Shown here: positions 8,430 to 17,113 of the stretch, in pieces
Layout of the letters: every line of letters starts with the position of its first letter
Position numbering within the stretch: the stretch's first letter is position 1
Assembly (NCBI RefSeq): GCF_020531945.1
Contig: NZ_JAJATZ010000004.1
Coordinates: 1 to 64,000 of the forward strand
Direction: 5' to 3'
From: Loktanella gaetbuli
GTDB taxonomy: Bacteria; Pseudomonadota; Alphaproteobacteria; Rhodobacterales; Rhodobacteraceae
Length of the DNA: 64,000 nt
Program-made: the position numbers and the translations under genes
The notes under the pieces: model-generated
The model's database searches: none
What the model was told of the DNA's origin: nothing
What the model saw: the letters and a program-made list of their open reading frames with translations, nothing else

Positions 8430-9263
8430 TCCAACAAACGGGATCCAGTTCGCCGAGGCCCGTCCTGCGGTCGATATCCTGGGTTGCAATCAGAGGCATG
8501 TGACTTCATCACGCGGAGCAAAATAACTTGGGTAAGCATCGGCGGTTGCGCCCTCCCGCAACCAAAATTACTAAGCATAATCAATACGTTATCAGCCACC
8601 TTCGGGTGGCTTTCTGCGTTGCCGTTTTGCTCGCGGAGGCAGGATGAAAGTTCAGTGGCAGGTCACGCGCCGCAACGGCTTCCCAAACACTTTCGAATCC
8701 TGCTGCAGGAGTAAGATCAGTCAGACGAGGCGTGGAAATCGAAGTCCCTATCAGGTCCTCGATGACCGACAACGTGGCGGCGATCGCAGCCGCATAATCC
8801 GGGCCCGTGCAAGTGCGGGTGCGCCCGTTGTCAGTCCATCCGAAGGTGGGGTTCATATCCGAAGCCATCGACGACAATGTTGTCTTTTCATTAACGAGAG
8901 CTTGATCACGGAATAGGTCGCGCAGAGCGTAGACTTGCAAGTTCACAACGCTTTGGCGCGGTTCGGCGACCTACGATCCGCAGGGCAGGGATGTCGGTGA
9001 CAATCCAGTCTTTCATAGGGCTAAGGCGGGAAAATGCCTTTGCCGGTATCATGATACTTTTTGTCTCCGCCTGCACGCTCTCCTTATCTATGCCGCCGGA
9101 ACTGGCATGCCGGGCAGGTCACATCCCCAGAATAGCGGAGTGTTCAGGGGGACAGGTCGCCCTGCCGCTCTGATTCGGCAGTGACCGACCTGCGACAGAA
9201 TGACGCTGCAGGCTTGATGCGTGGCCCAAACCGCTAGTTGTCCGTATCATCTTTGGAGTGTTT
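8430..9263. other. 830-bp stretch with right direct repeat and no convincing gene
   Basis: Apart from the repeat at 8593-8630 I see no intact gene. A minus-strand frame over about 8640-8946 (phrases such as GPDYAAAIAATLSVIEDLI) has amino-acid composition like real protein and may be the tail of a lost dehydrogenase, perhaps saccharopine-dehydrogenase-like, but this is weak. The last 250 bases probably hold the promoter of the efflux operon. Confidence 0.35.
8593..8630. repeat. Right copy of 38-bp direct repeat (candidate attachment site)
   Basis: This matches 18-55 at 36 of 38 positions, including the TTCG hairpin. Similarity stops abruptly on both sides. The copies are 8.5 kb apart and enclose the IS elements, the dehydrogenase genes and the primase remnant. 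Confidence 0.45.
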
Positions 9264-10346
9264 ATGGGTCGCGTTTTCAAGGTCTTGTTCGGATTGTGTG
9301 TCGTCGGGGCCTGTGCCGCCGCGGGCCTGTGGGGCACGCAGGCGCTGCTGAGTGGCGAGGCCGAAGCAGGCGGCCCGCCGCCGCAGTCCAAAGTCGCCGT
9401 AGGCGTCACCCGCCCGCAGACGCAGACCATCGACGATGCCATCACTGCCGTCGGGACCCTCATGCCGCTGCGTACCGTCGCACTGACGCCGACGGTGCCT
9501 GGCCGCGTGACCGCTGTGCCCGTCTCTTCCGGCGATCAGGTCGCACCCGGCGACCTGCTGATCCAGCTCGATGATCGCGCCGCCCGGGCGACGCTGGCCG
9601 AAGCGGAGGCGAGCTTGGCCGAGACATCCCAGGAATTGGCACGCGTCGACGAACTCGCCGACCGAAACACTGCCGCCGAGACCCGGCTCGAGTCCGCGCG
9701 TGCCGCCTATGCCCGGGCGGAGGCTGCCGTCATGCAGGCTCGCGCGGCGCTGGATGATCTGTCGATCACAGCGCCCTTCGCCGGCACGCTGGGGTTGATC
9801 GACGTAGAGCCGGGGGCCGTGCTCGATGGGAGTATGCCCGTCACTGACCTGTCGGACCTGTCGGTCGTGCAAGTCAGTGCCAGCCTGCCCGAACGCTACT
9901 ACGAGCGCGTCGCGCCGGGGCAGGGCGTCACGATCACCACGCCCGCCTATCCTGACGCGAACTTTGAAGGCGAGGTGACGGTCCGTGCGCCCCAGATCGA
10001 CCTTGCAACCCGCAGCTTCACGATCCGGGCCGAGATTCCTAACCCCGACGGCCAGCTCGTGGGGGGCATGTTCGCTGACGCGCGTCTGGTTTTCGACACC
10101 TACGACGGTCTTGCGGTCCCCGATGACGCCATCATCAGCGAAGGGCTGACGACCTATGTCTATGTAGCCCGCGATTCGGCCGCCGTACGCACGGATGTCG
10201 TCGTCGGCAGCTCTTTGGGCGCGCTGACCGAGGTGCGTGAAGGGTTGTCGCAAGATGACGAGGTGGTGATCTCGGGCTGGGACAATCTGACAGACGGCGC
10301 CCCCGTCGAAATCGTCGATGACGCTGCAGCGGTGACCGACGAATGA
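9264..10346 (+). CDS. RND efflux periplasmic adaptor (HlyD/MFP family)
   Basis: The 360-residue protein starts with an uncleaved or lipidless membrane anchor (about 5-30), followed by the barrel-sandwich and coiled-coil hairpin (PTVPGRVTAVPVSSGDQV ... ARAEAAVMQARAALDDLSI TAPF) and beta-barrel (IEVEPG-like turn LIDVEPGAVLDG). It couples an inner-membrane RND pump to an outer-membrane channel. The ATG at 9264 is preferred over a GTG at 9258 because of TTGGAG spacing. It overlaps the pump gene by ATGA, so the two are translationally coupled. No outer-membrane TolC is in the window. Confidence 0.88.
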   Translation: MGRVFKVLFGLCVVGACAAAGLWGTQALLSGEAEAGGPPPQSKVAVGVTRPQTQTIDDAITAVGTLMPLRTVALTPTVPGRVTAVPVSSGDQVAPGDLLIQLDDRAARATLAEAEASLAETSQELARVDELADRNTAAETRLESARAAYARAEAAVMQARAALDDLSITAPFAGTLGLIDVEPGAVLDGSMPVTDLSDLSVVQVSASLPERYYERVAPGQGVTITTPAYPDANFEGEVTVRAPQIDLATRSFTIRAEIPNPDGQLVGGMFADARLVFDTYDGLAVPDDAIISEGLTTYVYVARDSAAVRTDVVVGSSLGALTEVREGLSQDDEVVISGWDNLTDGAPVEIVDDAAAVTDE

Positions 10347-13300
10347 CCCTTCCCGACCTGTGCATCCGCCGCCCGGTCCTGGCGACCGTCATGTCCATCC
10401 TGATCGTGATCGCCGGGATCGCGGGCCTTCAGTCCATGGCGGTGCGCGAATTGCCAGACACCTCGACCGCGCAGGTCACGGTCAGCGTGAACTACACCGG
10501 GGCGGGTCCTGCGGTCGTGGACAGCGAACTTGCCTCTGTGATCGAGGGTGCGATTTCCAGCGTTGCGGGGATCGAAAGGATCTCCACATCCTCCGAACTG
10601 GGCGGGCTGCGCACGGTCATCACCTTCCGCCAGGGACGCGACGTGGACCAGGCGGCCTCTGACGTGCGGGCTGCGGTTCAGGCTGTGTCGGGCGACCTGC
10701 CCGAAGAGGCGGACGAGCCACAGGTCGCCAAGAACGACAGCCAAGGCGACCCGGTGGTCTGGATGACGATGACCTCCGACACACTGTCCGCGCCAGAGCT
10801 GACAGATTACGCCGACCGCTTTGTCACCGACCGGTTCGAGACCCTGCCCGGGGTCGCCGCCGTGCAGATCTACGGCGACCGCCCCTATGCGATGCGGGTC
10901 TGGCTCGATCCCGACCGGATGGCTGCACGCGGTGTCACCGCGACCGAGATCGCGTCCGCCCTGCGGGCCAACAACCTCGAATTGCCCGCCGGTCAGATCG
11001 AAAGCACAGCGCGAACCTACCTTTTGCGTACCCAGACCCGACTGTCGAGTGTGGCGGAGTTCGAAGGGCTGGTCGTCACGACGACCGACACGGGCCGTGT
11101 CACGCTGGGTGACGTGGCGAACGTCGAAATCGGGACCGAGAGCGACGACAGTCAGTTCCGCGCCAACGGCGTCACCGCCATCGGACTTGGCGTGCAGCGC
11201 CAGTCTTCGGCGAACACGCTAACCATCTCTGACGCGGTCGGGGCAGAGGTCGATGCGATTCAAGGAGACCTGCCGGCAGGCACCACCCTGACGATCACCT
11301 CTGACGACGCGGATTTCATTGAGAATTCGATTGTTCAGGTGCTTTCCACCCTCGCGATTTCTGTGGCCATCGTGGTGGCCGTGATCTTCGCCTTCCTCAC
11401 GTCCGTCCGGGCGACGGTGATCCCTGCGGTGACCATCCCCATCGCCCTGCTGGGTGCCTGCGCGGGCATTGCCATCGCAGGGTTTTCCATCAACATCCTG
11501 ACGCTGTTCGCGCTGATCCTCGCAATCGGCCTCGTCGTCGATGACGCCATTGTCGTCTTGGAAAATATCGAACGCCGGATCGAGGAAGGCGACGACCCAA
11601 AGGAAGCAGCGCGCAACGGCGCGAACGAGGTCTTCTTTGCCGTCGTCTCGACCTCGGCTGTGCTGATCGCCGTCTTCGTGCCGCTATCCTTTCTGCCGGG
11701 CGAGATCGGTCAGCTCTTCAGCGAATTCGGCATCACGCTGGCCATCGCGGTGGCCGTGTCGACCTTTGTCGCGCTGTCGCTATGTCCTGTGATGGCAAGC
11801 CTTTTGCTGAAGCCGGGGCAGGGAGAGGGGCGGTTTGCGCGCCTCGTCAAACGGATCACCGATGCCATGGCCAGCGGCTACCGCAGTCTTCTGACCCGCG
11901 CGATCCGTGCGCCGATCCTGGTGCTAGGTATCGCCGCTGCCCTGACTGGCATGTCGTGGACGCTCTACCAGACCCTGCCGTCGCAGCTGACACCAGAGGA
12001 AGACCGTGGCGTCTTTCTCGTGTCGATACAGGCCCCTGCCGGATCGGCGCTGGCCCTGACCGACGATGCGGTCCGCCAGGTCGAGACGCTGCTCGCGCCG
12101 TATCGCGACGACGGCGTCATCGAGAACACCATCGCCATTGTCGGCCAGTACAACGAGACGGGTCGCGCCTTTATGGTTGCCGTCATGGCCCCCTGGGGCG
12201 AGCGAGAGATGGGTCCGCGCGATGTCCTGGCAGAGCTGCGCCCGAAATTTGCCCAGATCACCCGTGCCAATGTGCGTGCCTTTGCGCCGTCGGGCCTGGG
12301 TGGCGGCGGTGGATCTGGGCTCGACCTGATCGTGACCGCCCCCAGTTTCGACGCGGCGGCGGATTATTCCGCCCAACTGGCGCAGAAGCTGCGTGACAAT
12401 CCCGACATCACCAGCGTGCGCCGTGCCTACGAGGTCAACACGCCGGGCTACGACATCGCCGTCAATCGCGACATGGCGCGCGAAATCGGCGTGGACGCGC
12501 AGGCGATTTCGGACGCGGTGCGCACCTTCTTCGCCTCTGCCGAGGTGACAGAGTTCATCTCGCGCGATCGGCAATACCCTGTGATCCTTCAGGCTCCCGA
12601 CGATCGCCGCGCCGATGCCCGCGACCTGCGCGGCGTCAACGTCCGGTCCGATAGCGGCGCGCTGGTGCCGCTCGATGGGCTGGTGACGCTTGAACGCCGC
12701 GCATCGGTCGCGGCCTTCAACCGGCTGGACCGGCAACCGTCGGTCGAGATCACGGCCTCGCTCGCTGATGGCGTCGACCTCGGGTCGGCCATCGCGACCG
12801 TTGAACGGCTTGCAGCAGAACTGCCGCCACAGATGCAGATCGCCTATTCCGGCCAGGCCGAGAGTTTTCAAGACACCTCCGGCGGCATCGCTCTGACCTT
12901 CGCGCTGGCGTTGACCATTGTCTTTCTGGTGCTTGCGGCCCAATTCGAAAGCTTCATCCAGCCGATCATCATCTTGCTGTCGGTTCCGCTGGCGGTGGCC
13001 GGTGCGCTGCTGACGTTGCTGGCGCTGGGGCAGGCGGTGAACATCTACACTCAGGTGGGGATGGTCATGCTGATCGGCTTGATGGCCAAGAACGGCATCC
13101 TGATCGTGGAATTCGCCAACCAGTTGCGCGAACGCGGACAATCCGTGCGCGACGCGGCGATCGAGGCGTCGGTGACGCGTCTGCGTCCCATCGTGATGAC
13201 CGTCCTGTCGACGGTTCTGGGTGCCGTGCCGCTGGTGCTGTCAAGCGGGGCAGGGGCCGAAAGCCGGTTGTCCATCGGCCTCGTCATCATCGGCGGTTTC

Positions 13301-13420
13301 CTCGGTGCCTCGATCCTGACGCTGTTCCTGACGCCCGTGCTGTATGACCTGTTACAGCGCGATCCCGAAACAGCCGCCGACGACGCCAGCGGCGGCGAAA
13401 GGGATGCCGTCGCCAGCTGA
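10343..13420 (+). CDS. RND multidrug efflux permease (AcrB/HAE1 type)
   Basis: The 1025-residue protein has the RND layout: TM1 at about 10-30, a large periplasmic porter loop, TM2-6 with the proton-relay region (LVVDDAIVVLENIERRIEEG, residues about 395-415), a second loop and TM7-12 (VGMVMLIGLMAKNGILIVEF). The adjacent Asp pair in LVVDDAI matches the proton-translocating aspartates of AcrB. It exports hydrophobic or amphipathic drugs using proton motive force, with the upstream adaptor. The substrate is unknown and no local regulator is evident. Confidence 0.92.
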   Translation: MTLPDLCIRRPVLATVMSILIVIAGIAGLQSMAVRELPDTSTAQVTVSVNYTGAGPAVVDSELASVIEGAISSVAGIERISTSSELGGLRTVITFRQGRDVDQAASDVRAAVQAVSGDLPEEADEPQVAKNDSQGDPVVWMTMTSDTLSAPELTDYADRFVTDRFETLPGVAAVQIYGDRPYAMRVWLDPDRMAARGVTATEIASALRANNLELPAGQIESTARTYLLRTQTRLSSVAEFEGLVVTTTDTGRVTLGDVANVEIGTESDDSQFRANGVTAIGLGVQRQSSANTLTISDAVGAEVDAIQGDLPAGTTLTITSDDADFIENSIVQVLSTLAISVAIVVAVIFAFLTSVRATVIPAVTIPIALLGACAGIAIAGFSINILTLFALILAIGLVVDDAIVVLENIERRIEEGDDPKEAARNGANEVFFAVVSTSAVLIAVFVPLSFLPGEIGQLFSEFGITLAIAVAVSTFVALSLCPVMASLLLKPGQGEGRFARLVKRITDAMASGYRSLLTRAIRAPILVLGIAAALTGMSWTLYQTLPSQLTPEEDRGVFLVSIQAPAGSALALTDDAVRQVETLLAPYRDDGVIENTIAIVGQYNETGRAFMVAVMAPWGEREMGPRDVLAELRPKFAQITRANVRAFAPSGLGGGGGSGLDLIVTAPSFDAAADYSAQLAQKLRDNPDITSVRRAYEVNTPGYDIAVNRDMAREIGVDAQAISDAVRTFFASAEVTEFISRDRQYPVILQAPDDRRADARDLRGVNVRSDSGALVPLDGLVTLERRASVAAFNRLDRQPSVEITASLADGVDLGSAIATVERLAAELPPQMQIAYSGQAESFQDTSGGIALTFALALTIVFLVLAAQFESFIQPIIILLSVPLAVAGALLTLLALGQAVNIYTQVGMVMLIGLMAKNGILIVEFANQLRERGQSVRDAAIEASVTRLRPIVMTVLSTVLGAVPLVLSSGAGAESRLSIGLVIIGGFLGASILTLFLTPVLYDLLQRDPETAADDASGGERDAVAS

Positions 13421-13717
13421 CCACGTGCGGCTCCTGGCAGTTACCTCGTCCCGTGCAGGTCCCCCTGAAAGGGATCCATCAACCAGGATGGATTATCCCG
13501 CAAACTGTTGGATCATCGGTGGCTGGAAAACGAGAGAAGCACAAAAGGATTGTAAGGAAACTTAACCAAGGCGGTTGCGCGTGCGTCGGGGGCACTTTCT
13601 GACAGCCAAGGTATGCTGTGCGAAACTTTGCCGCCATGCGCAAAGTGAAAGGCGTGGTCTGCCTTTCTGCATCGTCTGCTGTCTTGACCGACCTTGACGC
13701 AACTCGCGTGGTCTTAC
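13421..13717. other. Convergent intergenic region
   Basis: The stretch lies between the converging pump and LysR genes. A short 7-bp hairpin (ATCCATC / GATGGAT, near 13477-13496) is the only structure I see. I detect no gene. Confidence 0.4.
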
Positions 13718-14647
13718 CTAGGCCTGTTGAAAAGTACCTTCTTGAAACCATCGCGCAAAGGCTTTGACGGCGCCTGATGGTTGGCGGTTTTCCGGAACGA
13801 GGACGTAGTGACGTTCCTCTGGGCAAAGCCGGGGCAGGTCCAATTCGATCAACCGCCCATCCGCGAGAGGCCGATCGAGAAGGCCGGTCCAGCCAAGAAG
13901 AACCCCCTGACCGGCCATTGCTGCATAGGCCGCGTCCGAATAGCTGGTAAAATTCAGACCGGCCCTCACAGCAGTCCGCGTCAACCCAATCTGCGACAGC
14001 CACTGAGACCAATCGAGCCAGCTGGGTTCCGGTGCATCGCAGGCAATGAGGGCCACGTCTGTCTGGCGGATCAGGTCTTCGATCACGATACCGGCGAGCC
14101 TAGACGCGATATCCGGTGCGCAAACCGGCACAACCGTTTCAGCGAGTGATCCAACGATAGACATGCCGTCGAACGGCGGTCGTCCATACCGGATCGCCAG
14201 GTCGATCGTCCGATCGTGCGGTGCCCGCCAGTCATCCTCGGAAATGACCCGTACACCGATCTGCGGGGCAGTCGCGCGGAACGACGACAGGATCGGCAAA
14301 AGGCAAAAGTGTGCGAAGGCGATCGATACACTGACGGTCAGGTCCACGTGTGCCGTGCGCAGCCGGGTAACGGCGTCCGCTATCGCATCGAACCCGTCCT
14401 TCACCGCATCGTACAGCGACTTGCCGCCAACGGTCAGCTGTGCGCGGCGATTGGCCCGTATGAACAGGGCCACGCCCAAATCGGCTTCCAGCGCGGCGAT
14501 CTGTCGACTGACGGCGGCCTGGCTGACCCCAAGCTCCGCAGCGGCCCGTGTGAAATTCTCGTGTCGGCCCGCCGCCTCGAACGCCACGAGCGCGGTCAGG
14601 GAAGGAACGCTGCGGCGGATCTGGTGAGACACTGGGGCCTCCTGCAC
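13718..14647 (-). CDS. LysR-family transcriptional regulator (GcvA-like)
   Basis: The 309-residue protein has an N-terminal winged HTH (PSLTALVAFEAAGRHENFTR, AAVSRQIAALEADLGVALF) and a periplasmic-binding-like effector domain. The LTALVAFEAAGRH opening and IDLAIRYGRPPFDG are typical of the GcvA/AmpR branch. It is divergent from the Rieske operon, with 132 bp between start codons, so it is the obvious candidate regulator of that operon. Confidence 0.88.
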   Translation of the reverse strand: MQEAPVSHQIRRSVPSLTALVAFEAAGRHENFTRAAAELGVSQAAVSRQIAALEADLGVALFIRANRRAQLTVGGKSLYDAVKDGFDAIADAVTRLRTAHVDLTVSVSIAFAHFCLLPILSSFRATAPQIGVRVISEDDWRAPHDRTIDLAIRYGRPPFDGMSIVGSLAETVVPVCAPDIASRLAGIVIEDLIRQTDVALIACDAPEPSWLDWSQWLSQIGLTRTAVRAGLNFTSYSDAAYAAMAGQGVLLGWTGLLDRPLADGRLIELDLPRLCPEERHYVLVPENRQPSGAVKAFARWFQEGTFQQA

Positions 14648-14779
14648 AAGTAACCTGATCCATAACCTGAACGTATGGATTTGCGTAAATTAGTGCAGTT
14701 TTCCGAGGCTTCGGTCAAGCGCATGATGGCGGCGAAAACAGACCCGTAGTGGCGACATATCCCACGCCGAGGAGGCACA

Positions 14780-16048
14780 ATGCTGGATCATGGCAATTCC
14801 CGTCCCGATGATATTGCGACGCTTCTGGCGGCCCGACGGCCGGGCTACAGCCTTCCGGCACCGCTTTATACGTCGGATGCGGCCTGGCAGGCGGATTGCA
14901 AGGCGATCTTCGGGCAGCACTGGATCGCCGTGGGCGTGACCTGCGACATACCCGAGGCCGGGGATGTCATCGCGATCGATATCGGTCCTGCCTCGATCGT
15001 CATCCTGCGCGACGATGACGACGCGCTGCGGGCGTTCCACAATGTCTGCTCTCACCGGGGGGCGCGGCTTCTGCCGCCGGGCCGTTCGGTCGTGGGAAAA
15101 CTTGTCTGCCCCTATCACCAATGGACCTACGACCTGGACGGGGCGCTTGCGCGCGCGCCGCATATGGGTGTCGATTTCGATCGGTCGCTGCATCACCTCA
15201 AACCCGTCGCTCTGCGCGACATCGGTGGGATCTTGTATGCCTGCCTGTCGGACGATCCCCCGGCGGATATCGCGGAACTGGCAGAGGTTCTTGAACCGCG
15301 CCTGGCAGACTATGATCTGCGCAATGCCAAGGTGGCCTTTGAGCAGGACCTGATCGAAGAGGGCAACTGGAAGCTGACGATGGAGAACAACCGCGAGTGC
15401 TATCACTGCGCGTCCAACCATCCGCAACTTAGCCTGTCGTTTCACGCGGCGGATTTCGGCTATGACCCGGAAGGTCTGACCGACACCGAAAAGGCGGAAG
15501 TGAACGCCCTGCTCGACGCCTATGCCAGCTATGAACAATATTGGCGCGCCCAGGACATGCCGTTCGAGGCCGTCGAACACACGGTTGGCTGGCCTACGAA
15601 TTTTCGCACCCAGCGATTGATCATCGCGGGCTTGGGCGAAAGCCAGACACCGGACACCCGCGCCGCCGTTCAGATTCCGTTGGGCAATGCAGGCAGGCCC
15701 TGGATGGGCGATGTGCATCTGTGGGGGATCAACTCCTGGAACCATGTCATGTCCGATCATGCCGTCATCTTCACCGCTTTTCCCTTGGGTCCGAACAGAA
15801 CGCTGGTCCGGACGAAATGGCTGGTCCATCCGGACGCGGTGGAGGGCGAAGACTACGATCTGGAAACGCTGACATCCGTGTGGAAGACCACGAACGCGGA
15901 GGACGCGCATCTCGTAGGACTGGCCCACCGCGGCGTCGCGTCACCCGGATACAGGCCCGGCCCCTATTCGCGCTATACCGAACGGGCGCTGGACGAATTC
16001 GCAACGTGGTATGTCACCCGCATGCAGGCCAACGGATACGGCGCATGA
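14780..16048 (+). CDS. Rieske oxygenase alpha subunit, quaternary-amine (betaine) demethylase type
   Basis: The 422-residue enzyme has a Rieske [2Fe-2S] site with C90, H92, C110 and H113 (NVCSHRGARL ... VCPYHQW) and a mononuclear iron site in MENNRECYHCASNHP (H209, H214). A Glu (E206) just before the first His is characteristic of oxygenases acting on quaternary amines such as stachydrine, glycine betaine and carnitine. The expected chemistry is O2-dependent N-demethylation releasing formaldehyde. GGAGG lies at a good distance from the ATG. It overlaps the reductase gene by ATGA. The precise substrate is not determined. Confidence 0.85.
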   Translation: MLDHGNSRPDDIATLLAARRPGYSLPAPLYTSDAAWQADCKAIFGQHWIAVGVTCDIPEAGDVIAIDIGPASIVILRDDDDALRAFHNVCSHRGARLLPPGRSVVGKLVCPYHQWTYDLDGALARAPHMGVDFDRSLHHLKPVALRDIGGILYACLSDDPPADIAELAEVLEPRLADYDLRNAKVAFEQDLIEEGNWKLTMENNRECYHCASNHPQLSLSFHAADFGYDPEGLTDTEKAEVNALLDAYASYEQYWRAQDMPFEAVEHTVGWPTNFRTQRLIIAGLGESQTPDTRAAVQIPLGNAGRPWMGDVHLWGINSWNHVMSDHAVIFTAFPLGPNRTLVRTKWLVHPDAVEGEDYDLETLTSVWKTTNAEDAHLVGLAHRGVASPGYRPGPYSRYTERALDEFATWYVTRMQANGYGA

Positions 16049-17097
16049 CGCGGGTGGACCTTGCCGATTGGGGTGCACGGCGGCGGCGGCGGTTCCCGTC
16101 CGACCGGTGGGGCGCGCTTGTGTGTCGTGCGGTTTGGGACGAAACGGCGGATATCCGGAGCTTTTTCCTGACACCGCAGGATGGCAGCCGGATCGAACAC
16201 GATCCCGGTCAGTTCATGACGTTCCGTATCGACACGCCAAACGGCCCGGTCGAGCGGTGCTATACCATCGCGTCCTCGGCCGCGCGCGACGGCGGCATCG
16301 AGATTGCGGTCAAGCGGCAGGACGGCCCCGGCGCGCGCGGGCTTCACGACACGCTTGTTCCGGGTACCACCATCGAGGCACTGGGCCCGTCTGGTCGCTT
16401 TGGTCCTGCGACGTTGCCGGGATCGGCTTATGCGCTGGTGGCGGCGGGCAGTGGGATTACCCCGATGTTGTCGATCGTGCGGACCGCGGCCGACCGGGGC
16501 ATGGACCTTGATATTGTCCTGATCCAGGTCGCATCCACATCGGCGGATCTTGTTGCTGCTGATGAAATCGACGGCCTGTCGCGACGTCTGCGCCGCCTTG
16601 TCCATGTGCCGATCACAACGCGCGGCCCTGGCGGTGTCCGACCGGACGCCGAACTGCTGAAAAGGGTTATCCCGGATCTGTCGGATCGCACCGTCCTGTG
16701 CTGCGGACCCCATTCCTTCATGGAGATGGTGCGCACCACAGCCTATGCCGCAGGCGTACCCGCGGATCGCTATGGCGAGGAAAGTTTTGATTTCTCCTCG
16801 CCGCTTCCCGGTGTCATCGCCGGGGCCGATACGCCGAACAGGACGGTAACACTTTCCCGGACAGGTCGGTCGTTCGAATGTGCCGAAACCAGCACGATCC
16901 TGGCCGCGATGAAAGAGGCGGGACTGCCGCTTGCCTCCTCTTGTGCACGGGGAATGTGCGGCACCTGCAAGACATTCAAACATGCAGGCGAAGTCGTGAT
17001 GACCCACGAAGGCGGCATCCGCCAGCGCGAGATCGATCGCGGCTTTATCCTGCCCTGCGTCAGTCGCCCTCTGACCGACATCATTCTTGATTGCTGA
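16045..17097 (+). CDS. FAD/[2Fe-2S] ferredoxin reductase, Rieske oxygenase beta component
   Basis: The 350-residue protein has an FAD-binding barrel (GQFMTFRI, ERCYTIASS), an NAD(P) domain (LVAAGSGITPML, LCCGPHSFMEMV) and a C-terminal plant-type ferredoxin domain with Cys in CARGMCGTC and a last Cys in FILPCVSRP. It passes electrons from NAD(P)H to the oxygenase subunit just upstream. The start ATG overlaps the upstream stop; the frame is open much further upstream but that is inside the alpha subunit. The GbcB-like arrangement supports a betaine-type demethylase. Confidence 0.87.
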   Translation: MTRVDLADWGARRRRRFPSDRWGALVCRAVWDETADIRSFFLTPQDGSRIEHDPGQFMTFRIDTPNGPVERCYTIASSAARDGGIEIAVKRQDGPGARGLHDTLVPGTTIEALGPSGRFGPATLPGSAYALVAAGSGITPMLSIVRTAADRGMDLDIVLIQVASTSADLVAADEIDGLSRRLRRLVHVPITTRGPGGVRPDAELLKRVIPDLSDRTVLCCGPHSFMEMVRTTAYAAGVPADRYGEESFDFSSPLPGVIAGADTPNRTVTLSRTGRSFECAETSTILAAMKEAGLPLASSCARGMCGTCKTFKHAGEVVMTHEGGIRQREIDRGFILPCVSRPLTDIILDC

Positions 17098-17113
17098 AGA
17101 AGAAAGTCCCCCG

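Noticed and set aside
8640..8946. Minus-strand frame with protein-like composition near the right direct repeat
   Set aside because: Weak resemblance to a dehydrogenase tail but no start, no catalytic domain and no clear boundary; kept only as a remark.
9234..10253. 339-codon frame opposite the efflux adaptor
   Set aside because: It lies wholly opposite a well-supported gene and matches no family.
15541..16044. Upstream extension of the ferredoxin reductase frame
   Set aside because: It lies inside the Rieske alpha subunit in another frame; the ATG overlapping the upstream stop is the natural start.
17087..17113. Extended start for the flavin demethylase gene
   Set aside because: It would need a rare start codon; ATG 17114 begins the conserved protein.
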